The notes under the pieces are model-generated. The model had not been told where the DNA came from. It saw nothing but the letters and a program-made list of their open reading frames with translations, and searched no databases. Shown one piece after another: positions 36,549 to 45,064 of a stretch of DNA of 64,000 nucleotides. Position numbers and translations under genes: made by a program. Positions within the stretch are counted from its first letter, which is position 1. Each line of letters opens with the position of its first letter. Where the stretch lies: assembly GCA_024234955.1 (NCBI GenBank), contig JACKNK010000001.1, forward strand, positions 372,001 to 436,000, given 5' to 3'. The stretch comes from Gammaproteobacteria bacterium. Lineage in GTDB: Bacteria; Pseudomonadota; Gammaproteobacteria; JACKNK01.

Positions 36549-36660
36549 TCGAGCCCGTCCTGGGGAGCCAAATCTAAAGCCCGAAGTGGTCCAATCGCTT
36601 CGGGCTTTTTCGTTGCGCGGCGGTAAAGCTCGCCCCGCTGACTGCGTCGCCGGTGGAGGC
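36549..36660 (+). repeat. Direct repeat copy 2: partial tRNA-Asn 3' end plus second terminator
   Basis: It matches 36368-36479 at about 93% identity by eye, starting inside the T-arm, and includes CCA-like sequence and a second full terminator hairpin (36576-36610). It cannot encode a tRNA, since the 5' two thirds are missing. Tandem tRNA 3' ends are what attachment-site duplications leave behind, but a simple local duplication also explains it. After it, to 36779, I see only a weak GAGCCC/GGGCTC hairpin. Confidence 0.85.
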
Positions 36661-36779
36661 AAGCCCATCACTTCTGAAACACCAATCAAACGAGCCCGAC
36701 GCAAATGAGTCGCCTGGGCTCTCTCGATGATTTCGCTCGACACCGGGGCGAGTATCGGATTTGCGCTGCGGCAGTACGT

Positions 36780-37691
36780 TTAACCGCCGATGAAATCCGA
36801 AATCATGTCTGCGGCGTCTTCCAGATACAGGTCACGGAAGAAGTGATCGGCACCGTCGATGATCTCCAGCTTCACATGGTCTCCGTCGGCAACGCTTTCC
36901 ATTTTCGGGATCAAGTCATTGACGACGGTATCGGCACTGCCGGCAATGACCAGCACAGGCGCCTTGATGCGTCCGACCACACGCGGGGTGTCGAGGTCCG
37001 CGTCCGGCCGGTAATAGCCGACGAATGCATCGGCGGTGGCTTCAGTCTGCTTGCAGTAAATGAAGTCGATGGGATTCATGACTTCATCCCCTTTCCCGGC
37101 GGCCACCAGGGCTTCCGCTTTGGCAAGCAGGGGTTTGAGTTCGACGCCGTATTTCTTCTTGTAATCCTCGGCCTCACCGTCCTCGCTCCAGGTCATGGGT
37201 GCAATCAGGATTGCGGCGTGAATCGCGCCTTCATCCTGAGCGGCCGCGAAACGTGCTGTTTGATTGCCGCCCCGAGAATGACCGAGCACGGACACATTGG
37301 TCGCGCCTTCGGCCTTCAACCAGTCATACCAGGCACCGATCTCGCCGATGGCATCGGTGTGTTTATGGTTATGACGCACCGCGCAGTCATACATGGATTG
37401 CGCGCGGTCGTTGATGCCGAGGCTGAGGTTGATTGCGAGGGTGTTGATGCCCCGCTCGGCCAGCAGGTGCTGTAGCCCGCTGATTATCTCCATGCCTGCA
37501 TGTGCGATGGTGCCGTGGGTGATCAGCACGGTCGGGGCGCCACTCAAGCCTGCGTCAACGGTCTCCAGGTTTGCATTCAGCACGACACCGTCGTGCGTAA
37601 TGCGCACCTCATCGGCGTGCACAGCCGGGCTGTGCAACCCGATCAAGAGCGGTACGGACAGGGTGGCCAAGGTCGTAAGCAGTTTGCGCAT
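36780..37691 (-). CDS. Secreted alpha/beta hydrolase
   Basis: A 303-aa hydrolase with a Sec signal peptide (MRKLLTTLATLSVPLLIGLHSPAVHADE). The catalytic triad is visible: nucleophile Ser in VLGHSRGGNQ (~residue 145), Asp in VIAGSADTVVND and His in IDGADHFFRD near the C-terminus. THGTIAHAG provides the oxyanion-side HG motif. The fold resembles dienelactone-hydrolase/esterase-type enzymes; the substrate is unknown. It would act in the periplasm. It lies just downstream of the LysR gene on the same strand with a 45-bp gap. Confidence 0.83.
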   Translation of the reverse strand: MRKLLTTLATLSVPLLIGLHSPAVHADEVRITHDGVVLNANLETVDAGLSGAPTVLITHGTIAHAGMEIISGLQHLLAERGINTLAINLSLGINDRAQSMYDCAVRHNHKHTDAIGEIGAWYDWLKAEGATNVSVLGHSRGGNQTARFAAAQDEGAIHAAILIAPMTWSEDGEAEDYKKKYGVELKPLLAKAEALVAAGKGDEVMNPIDFIYCKQTEATADAFVGYYRPDADLDTPRVVGRIKAPVLVIAGSADTVVNDLIPKMESVADGDHVKLEIIDGADHFFRDLYLEDAADMISDFIGG

Positions 37692-37736
37692 GATGTTGTC
37701 TTTTCGAGTGGTAAACCGTGCCGTGACGGAGAGCGA

Positions 37737-38576
37737 TCAGAATAGGCCAAGAATGCGTTTCAGAAGGGCCTGGTTGGGGTGTTCGGCCCGCTGCATTGCG
37801 AAGATCTGACGCTTGAATTCCGGGGCGTCTGCGACCGGATACAAACGCCCGGCTTCCACCAGGTTTTGCGCCATCGCCTCGGGCAGGTAAGCCGAACCGT
37901 CCAGTGCACCAAGCAAATCGAGGGCCACCGAGCCCTGACTTACCTGAAGACGACTGGACTGGATCGCTGGCAAGGATTCGTTCTCCCCACTTGCCAGATT
38001 GAAGCTCCCCCCCCAATCCACACTGATATGCGATGCGTCCGCGATCTCGTTGGTTTCCCGCTGGGGTTCGGTGGCATAAAGGCGCAAAGGCACGTCTGCC
38101 ATCGGCGTCACATGCAACCCGTTGGTGTGCGAGGTTTCGAGTACAAAGGCCAGGTCGAGCGAGCCGTCTCCAAGCTTCCGGATCAGCGTATGGGCGTCAC
38201 CAATCTCCAAATGCAAGGCAACATCCGGCAGTTCCAGCCGTAGACGAGTGACCCAGGACTGCAACCAGGGCTGCCACAGGTCCAGCACCCCTCCAATGGA
38301 AACGCTCGCGGATTGCCCATCCCTCAAGGCGACCTCCGCTTTGGCCCGTCCCCAGGAACGAACGATGATCTCGGCGTGACGGCTGAGTCGTTCACCGGCC
38401 GGGGTCAGACGAATATCGTTGCGACGCCGGTCGAACAGGTCTACACCAAGCGTGGACTCAAGCAATTTGATGCGCGCGCTGACCGCAGATTGGGTAACGA
38501 ACAGATTGTTCGCCGCGTTACCGAAGTGACGGGTGCGTGCGACTTCGAGAAAGGTGCGTAATAAGGCGATGTCCAT
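37737..38576 (-). CDS. LysR-family regulator (HdfR-like)
   Basis: A 279-aa LysR-type regulator. The N-terminal helix-turn-helix (MDIALLRTFLEVARTRHFGNAANNLFVTQSAVSARIKLLE, residues 1-40) is close in wording to E. coli HdfR, a regulator of flhDC in enterobacteria. The C-terminal co-inducer domain (residues ~90-279) is more divergent. No flagellar genes are in the window. The alpha/beta hydrolase gene downstream is a possible target. An inverted repeat 31 bp before the start may be its own operator. Confidence 0.9.
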   Translation of the reverse strand: MDIALLRTFLEVARTRHFGNAANNLFVTQSAVSARIKLLESTLGVDLFDRRRNDIRLTPAGERLSRHAEIIVRSWGRAKAEVALRDGQSASVSIGGVLDLWQPWLQSWVTRLRLELPDVALHLEIGDAHTLIRKLGDGSLDLAFVLETSHTNGLHVTPMADVPLRLYATEPQRETNEIADASHISVDWGGSFNLASGENESLPAIQSSRLQVSQGSVALDLLGALDGSAYLPEAMAQNLVEAGRLYPVADAPEFKRQIFAMQRAEHPNQALLKRILGLF

Positions 38577-38606
38577 CGGGAATTGGCTCTCTTACGACAA
38601 GTGATG

Positions 38607-38623
38607 ATGATCTTCACGATCAT
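38607..38623. promoter_or_regulatory. Candidate operator upstream of the LysR gene
   Basis: ATGATC-TTCAC-GATCAT is a perfect 6-bp dyad with a T-N11-A arrangement, typical of LysR sites, 31 bp upstream of the regulator start. Autoregulation is inferred only from position and symmetry. Confidence 0.45.
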
Positions 38624-38782
38624 GACATTTCGTTAGCGTAAGCGTCGATGGACATCTACAAAGCGCGGAAACGTCGGGCAACCACCCGACCTTCCTTCCT
38701 GATCGGCAGTGGTCCTCACGAGCAAGCCGATCCCTGCTTTCCCGGCATTCTGCCGGGTTGCAGAAATCTGGAGAACACAGCC

Positions 38783-38983
38783 ATGGGCGATTCTGACGAT
38801 GATGACTTGATTGATGATGATGACGAATTCAGCTCCGATGACGACCTGAATTTCGATTCCGAGGATGAGGAGGTTGAACTACGCCATCGTTCACCGCTCG
38901 AACTTCGACGCCAGCTAGAGCGTCGTCGTGAGTTATCCGAACTCCGACGTCTGCTTGACGACCCCTTTCTGGAACTTGATTGA
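38783..38983 (+). CDS. Small acidic protein (PA3496-like)
   Basis: A 66-aa protein. The first half is almost entirely Asp/Glu/Ser (MGDSDDDDLIDDDDEF...), the second half an Arg/Glu-rich helix ending LERRRELSELRRLLDDPFLELD. The layout resembles the small PA3496-type proteins of gammaproteobacteria, proposed to affect envelope integrity; this link is tentative. A GGAGAA ribosome-binding site precedes the ATG at 38783; an open frame extends upstream to 38648 but has no good start signal. Its TGA overlaps the TTG start of the next gene, so it is translationally coupled to the GNAT-C39 protein. Confidence 0.68.
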   Translation: MGDSDDDDLIDDDDEFSSDDDLNFDSEDEEVELRHRSPLELRRQLERRRELSELRRLLDDPFLELD

Positions 38984-40158
38984 ACCAACAACATTCGGCG
39001 ACCGCTCCAGCCTCCTCCGCACCTGATTCGACGGTCCCCTCCGCGTCGTCATTGCCGATTTCCAAGGCCGTACCACGGGTCGCGGGCAAAACCGACCTGG
39101 ACTCCTTAGTCGCCCTGGAAGACCGCTGCTTCGCCAGCGATCGCCTGAGCCGCCGGCAATTCCGTCACCTGCTGCAACGCGGCAACGCACAGATTCTGGT
39201 CATCGACGCCGATGCGCACGGCCTCGCAGCCGCCATCGTCGTCCTGTTCCGCCGTGCGACCTCCATTGCCCGTCTGTATTCCATCGCGGTGGACCCGGAT
39301 CAACGTGGGCGTGGTTTCGCCCAGACCCTGGTTGCGGCTGCAGAGGCGGAGGCGTGGGCGCAGTCGCGCGCGTGGATGCGTCTGGAAGTCCGCAAGGACA
39401 ACACTGCATCCATCGGGCTGTTTGAGCGCCTTGGGTATCGCCGTTTTGGCGAATACCGGGACTATTACGAAGACCATATGGACGCCTGGCGCTTCGAGAA
39501 GCAGCTCGATCCTGGCCTGAAGCCACCGTTGGCACGGGTTCCTTATTACGAGCAGACCCTCGATTTCACCTGTGGCGCGGCCTGTCTGATCATGGCGATG
39601 CAGGCCCTGAAGCCGGATGAACAGCCGGATCGCAAGCTGGAACTGCGCTTATGGCGTGAAGCCACCACCATTTTCATGACCTCAGGTCATGGCGGCTGTG
39701 GCCCCTATGGCTTGGCATTGGCCGCCAAACATCGTGGTTTCGACGTTCAGGTCTTTGTGTCGGATCGTGAACCGCATCTCATCGAGTCGGTGCGCAGCGA
39801 CGCAAAAAAGGAAGTCATGAGCCTGGTCCAGGAAGATCAGGAAGAGCAACTGCAGCGTGAAGGCGTCCCCATTTCGACTGACGTCCCGGACATCGTTGCA
39901 CTCGAAGCCTTGTTCCACGATGGTCACATACCGCTGGTGCTGATCAGCTCGTGGCAGATTTATCAGGAACGATGGCCGCATTGGGTGGTGATCAATGGTT
40001 TCGATGAACATTTCATCTATGTTCATGACCCCTTCGTCGATTATGACAACGGTGAGAATCGCCTGGATTCGATCAACATGCCCATCAGCCGCGAGCAGTT
40101 CACACGCATGGCCCGTTACGGTCGGCGCGGTCTGCAAGCGGTCATCACCCTGCGCTGA
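38980..40158 (+). CDS. GNAT acetyltransferase fused to a C39-like cysteine peptidase
   Basis: A 392-aa two-domain protein. Residues ~35-172 form a RimI-like GNAT domain (acetyl-CoA loop RGRGFAQTL at 109-117; NTASIGLFERLGYRRFGEYRDYY). Residues ~185-392 form a papain-like C39 domain with Cys198 in DFTCGAACLIMAM, His334 in RWPHWVVINGF and Asp350 in YVHDPFVDY. This fusion, paired with an RLAN-type ATP-grasp ligase, has been noted in comparative genomics of amidoligases and predicted to make or trim peptides. It probably acetylates and cleaves a peptide product. The start is TTG, overlapping the previous stop. Confidence 0.87.
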   Translation: MNQQHSATAPASSAPDSTVPSASSLPISKAVPRVAGKTDLDSLVALEDRCFASDRLSRRQFRHLLQRGNAQILVIDADAHGLAAAIVVLFRRATSIARLYSIAVDPDQRGRGFAQTLVAAAEAEAWAQSRAWMRLEVRKDNTASIGLFERLGYRRFGEYRDYYEDHMDAWRFEKQLDPGLKPPLARVPYYEQTLDFTCGAACLIMAMQALKPDEQPDRKLELRLWREATTIFMTSGHGGCGPYGLALAAKHRGFDVQVFVSDREPHLIESVRSDAKKEVMSLVQEDQEEQLQREGVPISTDVPDIVALEALFHDGHIPLVLISSWQIYQERWPHWVVINGFDEHFIYVHDPFVDYDNGENRLDSINMPISREQFTRMARYGRRGLQAVITLR

Positions 40159-40170
40159 GGCTATAGAGCA

Positions 40171-41673
40171 TTGAGTGAACACATCCTGCTGGTCGAAAAA
40201 ACCAGCGAATGGAAATCCGAGTACCCGCCTTATCCGGTGGTTGCAGCCAGCGACTATCTGACCAATTCCGAGTGGGCCAATCGCAAGGGCCTGCGCGTGG
40301 TGAATCTGTGTCGCAACTCCGGCTATCTGGGCATCGGTTACTACTGTTCCTTGCTTGCTGAGGCGCGTGGACATCGTGTCGTTCCCGACATTCGCACCTT
40401 CAACGACCTGAGCCGCAAAGCGTTCTACGGTCACGATCTCGAGGAACTGGACCGTCGGGTACGTCGGGTTCTGGGGCGCCGCAAGTCCGGACTGGAAACC
40501 ACCCGCTTCGAGATTGTCATCGTGTTCGGGGAATGTCGGGTCTCCGAACTGGCCGGCTTCGCTCGTGAATTGTTCATTGCCTTCCGTGCACCGCTCATGA
40601 AAGTGGTGTTTGAACGCACCCATCACTGGCGTATCGAAGCCGTGCGCCCGGTGACGCCGGGACAACTGGATCCGGCCAACCGGGACTTGTTCTTCGACGC
40701 CCTGCAGACCTATCTGGGCAAACCCTGGCGCCGTCCGCGCACCAGGAAGGCACCGCGTTACGACCTCGCGATCCTGCACGACCCCGATGAGGCCATGCCG
40801 CCATCGAACCGACAGGCCCTGGCCCGGTTCATCAAGGCAGGCAAAGCCGCCGGGATCGCCGTGGAGCTGATCACGCGCAAGGATTTCGGTCGCCTCGCGG
40901 AATTTGACGCACTGTTCATCCGCGAGACCACCTCGGTGAACGACCATACGTATCGCTTCTCGCGCCGTGCGCAAAGCGAGGACATGGTGGTGATGGACGA
41001 CCCGGAATCGATTCTGCGCTGCAGCAACAAGATCTATCTCGCTGAACTGCTCACCAGCAATGGCGTCGCCGCACCCAAGACCGCGATCGTGCGCCCCGAG
41101 AACCTTAACGAACTCGAAAACAGCCTGAATTATCCGATGGTGCTGAAAGTCCCGGATGGGTCGTTTTCCCGGGGTGTCATCAAGGTCGAAGATCGGGAAG
41201 AACTCGATGCGGGTGTGAAACGGCTTTTCAACCAGACCGAACTGGTATTGGCCCAGGAATTCGTCCCGACGCAATTCGATTGGCGCGTCGGGGTGCTCAA
41301 CGGTGAAGCGCTGTTCGTCTGCCAGTACGGCATGTCGCCTGGCCATTGGCAGATCATCAACCACAACTCCGGCGGCCAGTCTCCGCGTGAAGGCGATCAT
41401 CGCACCATCTCGGTCGAAGACGCGCCGCCCAAAGTGGTCAAGACGGCCATCCGCGCGGCGCGACTCATCGGCGACGGTCTGTACGGCGTGGATCTGAAGG
41501 AAACCGCCAAGGGCGTCCTCGTGGTCGAAGTCAACGACAACCCGAATATCGACGTCGGGGTCGAAGACCAGTTCCTCGGCGACGCCTTATACCAACGAAT
41601 CATCAGCGAATTCGTGCGTCGCCTCGATCAAAGCCGTCACGCTGTCCGAAGCGGCCCCGCAAACGCATCGTGA
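40171..41673 (+). CDS. RimK-like ATP-grasp ligase with RLAN-type N-terminal domain
   Basis: A 500-aa protein. The N-terminal ~190 residues (LVVEKTSEWKSEYP-type opening, here LLVEKTSEWKSEYPPYPVV) fit the RimK-like ATP-grasp N-terminal domain. The C-terminal ATP-grasp domain (~280-475) shows YPMVLKVPDGSFSRGVIKV, FDWRVGVLNGEALFVCQY and VVEVNDNPNIDVGVED with the Mg-binding N-x-N. Enzymes of this class ligate amino acids to a carboxylate through an acyl phosphate. The start is TTG at 40171, 12 bp after the GNAT-C39 gene. With that partner it probably makes an amide-linked peptide or tag. Confidence 0.88.
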   Translation: MSEHILLVEKTSEWKSEYPPYPVVAASDYLTNSEWANRKGLRVVNLCRNSGYLGIGYYCSLLAEARGHRVVPDIRTFNDLSRKAFYGHDLEELDRRVRRVLGRRKSGLETTRFEIVIVFGECRVSELAGFARELFIAFRAPLMKVVFERTHHWRIEAVRPVTPGQLDPANRDLFFDALQTYLGKPWRRPRTRKAPRYDLAILHDPDEAMPPSNRQALARFIKAGKAAGIAVELITRKDFGRLAEFDALFIRETTSVNDHTYRFSRRAQSEDMVVMDDPESILRCSNKIYLAELLTSNGVAAPKTAIVRPENLNELENSLNYPMVLKVPDGSFSRGVIKVEDREELDAGVKRLFNQTELVLAQEFVPTQFDWRVGVLNGEALFVCQYGMSPGHWQIINHNSGGQSPREGDHRTISVEDAPPKVVKTAIRAARLIGDGLYGVDLKETAKGVLVVEVNDNPNIDVGVEDQFLGDALYQRIISEFVRRLDQSRHAVRSGPANAS

Positions 41674-42149
41674 TTGCGCGATTCTGGCTTCTGTCGTTGG
41701 CATTTTCAGCGCTGGCTCAGGCCGCCGCAGGCCCGCTGTCGGTGGATGCCATCCTGCAATTCCGGGAAGCACCGCCTGGTGTCGTGTTCGAGATCATCGA
41801 GCCGTCGCCGGAGCAACTTGCGCCTGCGCTGTTTCAGGCCCAGACGGATGCGGCACGTCTGCGCGACAAGTTTCCCAAACTGCCCATCGCGATCGTCAGC
41901 CACGGTCGCGAACAGTTCGCCCTGCTGCGCGAGAACGCCAATCGCTTCGAAGCCGCGCATCGGGCTAGCCACGCACTCATCGACAGTGGCGTCGAAATCA
42001 GCGTTTGCGGCGTAAACGCCGAACGTCGTGGCAAGACCGCAGAAGACTTCATGCAGGAAATCGACGTCAGTGCGGAAGGTCCGGCCAGAATTCGCGATCT
42101 GGAAGCGCTCGGTTATCTTCGGGTGCGCGTGCGTAGCGCCAAACCCTGA
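41670..42149 (+). CDS. Exported DsrE-like protein
   Basis: A 159-aa protein with a Sec signal peptide (WLLSLAFSALAQAAAGP). The rest has the DsrE/DsrF-like fold signature: IAIVSHGREQFALL, then LIDSGVEISVCGVNAERRGKTAEDFM with one conserved cysteine (about Cys112). DsrE-family cysteines can carry persulfides. Periplasmic DsrE-like proteins are poorly known. Start GTG overlaps the ATP-grasp stop (GTGA), so the four genes from 38783 form one coupled unit. The link between a sulfur-carrier fold and a peptide ligase is not explained. Confidence 0.75.
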   Translation: MIARFWLLSLAFSALAQAAAGPLSVDAILQFREAPPGVVFEIIEPSPEQLAPALFQAQTDAARLRDKFPKLPIAIVSHGREQFALLRENANRFEAAHRASHALIDSGVEISVCGVNAERRGKTAEDFMQEIDVSAEGPARIRDLEALGYLRVRVRSAKP

Positions 42150-42157
42150 AACGCAAA

Positions 42158-42194
42158 ACGCCCGTCAGTATCGGTTGACGGGCGTTCTGTTTTT
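42158..42194 (+). terminator. Terminator ending the ATP-grasp/DsrE-like unit
   Basis: Perfect 10-bp arms (ACGCCCGTCA and TGACGGGCGT) with an 8-nt loop and a TCTGTTTTT tail, 9 bp after the DsrE-like stop codon. Confidence 0.92.
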
Positions 42195-42212
42195 GAGCTT
42201 GAGGACGACGTG

Positions 42213-42962
42213 TTACTTGGCGGGCGGTGGCGGAGGTGCGTCCAACAACAGATCGTCTTCGCTGAAACCGCCCTTGGCGACCGTTTCGGCGCCGTCCGCA
42301 ACCAGATAAGCACGACGCTGCAGGTAGGAATCCCGCAGGGTCTGATACGGATCGTAAGCCACCTCATCCAGAACGTCGGTAGCGGTCAGCAGATCGGCTC
42401 GGGTATCGATGGCACGCAGAATCACCGCAACCCAGCGATCCCGCTCCGGATGGACATGGGCAACCGGGTCGATATACCACTCGGCGACAAAACCGACGCC
42501 ATCACGAACGTTGCTCGGACCGAAGATTGGCAACACCAGATACGGACCGGTGCCCATACCCCAGTAACCCAGGGTCTGACCGAAGTCTTCATCATGTTTT
42601 TCCAGACCCCACATGGTCGCCACGTCGAACACACCGAGGATGCCGAAGCTGGTGTTGACCATGATGCGGGAAAGATCGGACAACGCGTTGACCAGCTTGA
42701 GCTGCAGGACGTTGTTGATCATCACACTGACATCGTCAATGTTATTGAAGAAGTTGGTGACGCCTTTATCGACCACATCCGGGGTCACGGCCTTGTAAGC
42801 TTGTGACACCGGCTTCATCAGAGCCCGATCAAAGGTCTCGTTGAAGCTGTAGATGCCGCGATTCAACGGCTCCAGCGGATCTTCCGGATGAGCGTTCGGC
42901 CCGGTGGCGCAGCCACTGAGAACAGATCCGGCAACGAATAAAAGCAAGAGCTTGCGAAGCAT
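42213..42962 (-). CDS. mlaA: Outer-membrane phospholipid-trafficking lipoprotein MlaA
   Basis: A 249-aa lipoprotein with lipobox LSGC (Cys18). Family segments EDPLEPLNRGIYSFNETFDRALMKPVSQAYKAVTPDVV, FFNNIDDVSVMINNVLQ and LGYWGMGTGPYLVLPIFGPSNVRDGVG are all present. MlaA takes mislocalised phospholipids from the outer leaflet of the outer membrane and passes them to MlaC. No other mla gene is in the window. The C-terminus ends in a proline run (DAPPPPPAK). Confidence 0.96.
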   Translation of the reverse strand: MLRKLLLLFVAGSVLSGCATGPNAHPEDPLEPLNRGIYSFNETFDRALMKPVSQAYKAVTPDVVDKGVTNFFNNIDDVSVMINNVLQLKLVNALSDLSRIMVNTSFGILGVFDVATMWGLEKHDEDFGQTLGYWGMGTGPYLVLPIFGPSNVRDGVGFVAEWYIDPVAHVHPERDRWVAVILRAIDTRADLLTATDVLDEVAYDPYQTLRDSYLQRRAYLVADGAETVAKGGFSEDDLLLDAPPPPPAK

Positions 42963-43048
42963 GATTGAAAATCGACCTTGTAATGGTTCGGCAACAGCGT
43001 GGACGGCGCCAAGAATATCAAAACCTTCGGTTTGGTAACGGGAAAATC

Positions 43049-45055
43049 ATGATCCCGATGGCAATCTCATCTCACGCCCGACTCCTCGGCCACCCTCCGG
43101 TACGCACTGCGACCTTACAGTGGTTGTTGCTGACGTTGACCTTGATTGCTGCCCCTCATGCATCGTGGGTGCCAATCTGGATAACGTTGCTGTTCCTGGC
43201 GATTGCCAGCTGGCGTTGGTTTGCCGGACAACGCAACTGGAACCTGCCGAATGGCTGGATCCGTGCCGCCAGTGCACTGCTGGGCGTCAGCGCCGTGTAT
43301 GCGTACTACGGCACCGTGTTTGGACGCGAGCCGGGCGTCTCATTGTTGCTGGTCATGGTGGCGCTGAAATTGATGGAGCTGAAGACGCAACGTGACGAAT
43401 GGGTATTGCTGCTGCTCGGCTACTTCCTGTTGTTAACCGCGTTTCTGTTTCAGCAGGGAATTGGCACCGGCGTTTACATGTTGACTATGGCCATCCTGCT
43501 GACCACCCTGCTCACGACGATCAGCGACGCCCGGCGTCCAGGCCTGGAAACCCGGCATTGGCGCATGGCGGGATTGATGATGTTGCAAGGGCTTCCGCTG
43601 ATGCTGGCCCTGTTCATCCTGTTCCCACGTATCGATCATCCCTTATGGGGCATGTCTGAGTCGGCGGTGGGCGCGCGGACCGGACTGAGCGATTCGATGA
43701 GCCCCGGCGCGTTCACCAATCTGACCTTGTCGGATGAGGTCGCCTTCCGGGTCGATTTCGACGGCGATTTACCGCCCATGTCGAAACTATATTGGCGCGG
43801 CCCGGTGTTTTGGCGCTACGACGGGCGGGAATGGCGTCGTGGTGGACCCAGTGGGCCGCGTCGGCTCGACTTCAGCAAACTCGACCACGCCGTCGATTAC
43901 ACCGTCACCCTTGAGCCTCATGACCGGCTCTGGCTGTTCGCGCTCGACGTGCCGGGCGATGTCCCGGACAGTGCCTACTTCACCACCGATTACCGCCTCG
44001 AAACCGACCGCCAGGTCAAGGACAGGCGGGTATACCGAATGCGCTCCTGGCTGGACTACCGCATCGATGCAACGCCGCGCCCGGAGGACCTGAAACTGGC
44101 CCTTAGCCTGCCGGATGGCCGCCATCCCAAGGCGCGTGAACTCGCTGCCAAATGGCGTCAAACCTACGGTGACGATCATCTGGGCATCGTCAATGAGGCG
44201 CTCAAAAGATTCCGCGAATTACCTTATCGCTACACCTTGTCGCCACCTCTGTTGCGCCAGGATCCGGTGGACGAATTCCTGTTCGAAACCCAGGCCGGGT
44301 TTTGTGAACATTACGCCAGCAGTTTTGTCGTGCTGATGCGCGCCGCCGGCGTCCCTGCCCGCATCGTTACCGGTTATCAGGGCGGCATCTGGAACAAACT
44401 CGGTGGCTATTTCATGGTCCGACAAGCGGACGCCCATGCCTGGGCGGAGGTGTGGTTGCCCAAGGTGGGCTGGTTACGCGTCGATCCCACCGCAGCGGTT
44501 GCGCCCCAACGCATCGAACGCGGACTCGGTGCGGCGATTCGCGATGAACAGCGCGCGCTCGCCGCGATGGCCCAAGCGGATGAAGTTGGCGGTTGGCGCT
44601 ATCAAGTGGCCCTGGCCTTGGATGCCCTACATACCAATTGGGGGCGCTGGGTGGTCGGCTACAACGCCAAGCGCCAACGCAGCCTGTTGCAGGCATGGGG
44701 CATGGATGAGGTCTCCCCGAATCAACTCGCCCAAGGCATGGTATTCGTCGTCGGCGGTTTGTTGCTGTTCTTCTCGGCGCTGATGTTTCTGCGCCGCTCA
44801 CCAAACACCTTAACGCCAGTGCAGAAGGCATGGCTGCAATTCACCAATACGTTGGAGAAAGCCGGACTGACGCGTGGTCCGCATGAAGGCCCGGTCAACT
44901 TCGCCAACCGGGCGGCGCAACGGTTTCCAATGTCCGAGACGTCGATCTCTGCGATCGTTTCCGACTACGTTGAATTGCGATACGGACGACAGGTCGACGA
45001 CGACAAACGCTTGTCACGTTTGCGCCGTGCGGTGCGGAGTTTCCGACCGAAGTAG
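43049..45055 (+). CDS. tgpA: TgpA-type transglutaminase-like membrane protein
   Basis: A 668-aa protein with five to six N-terminal membrane segments (to ~residue 200), a periplasmic transglutaminase core and one further membrane helix near residue 570, then a cytoplasmic DUF4129-type tail. The Cys-His-Asp triad is in TQAGFCEHYASSF, ADAHAWAEVW and WLRVDPTAAV. TgpA of Pseudomonas aeruginosa is 668 aa and essential under standard conditions; its substrate is unclear. The frame opens at 42965, but the ATG at 43049 follows a purine-rich stretch and gives the family length. Confidence 0.9.
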   Translation: MIPMAISSHARLLGHPPVRTATLQWLLLTLTLIAAPHASWVPIWITLLFLAIASWRWFAGQRNWNLPNGWIRAASALLGVSAVYAYYGTVFGREPGVSLLLVMVALKLMELKTQRDEWVLLLLGYFLLLTAFLFQQGIGTGVYMLTMAILLTTLLTTISDARRPGLETRHWRMAGLMMLQGLPLMLALFILFPRIDHPLWGMSESAVGARTGLSDSMSPGAFTNLTLSDEVAFRVDFDGDLPPMSKLYWRGPVFWRYDGREWRRGGPSGPRRLDFSKLDHAVDYTVTLEPHDRLWLFALDVPGDVPDSAYFTTDYRLETDRQVKDRRVYRMRSWLDYRIDATPRPEDLKLALSLPDGRHPKARELAAKWRQTYGDDHLGIVNEALKRFRELPYRYTLSPPLLRQDPVDEFLFETQAGFCEHYASSFVVLMRAAGVPARIVTGYQGGIWNKLGGYFMVRQADAHAWAEVWLPKVGWLRVDPTAAVAPQRIERGLGAAIRDEQRALAAMAQADEVGGWRYQVALALDALHTNWGRWVVGYNAKRQRSLLQAWGMDEVSPNQLAQGMVFVVGGLLLFFSALMFLRRSPNTLTPVQKAWLQFTNTLEKAGLTRGPHEGPVNFANRAAQRFPMSETSISAIVSDYVELRYGRQVDDDKRLSRLRRAVRSFRPK

Positions 45056-45064
45056 GTGCAAGGA

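Noticed and set aside
39682..41400. A 572-codon frame antisense to the GNAT-C39/ATP-grasp genes
   Set aside because: The sense strand encodes two well-supported domains; the antisense translation has no motif.
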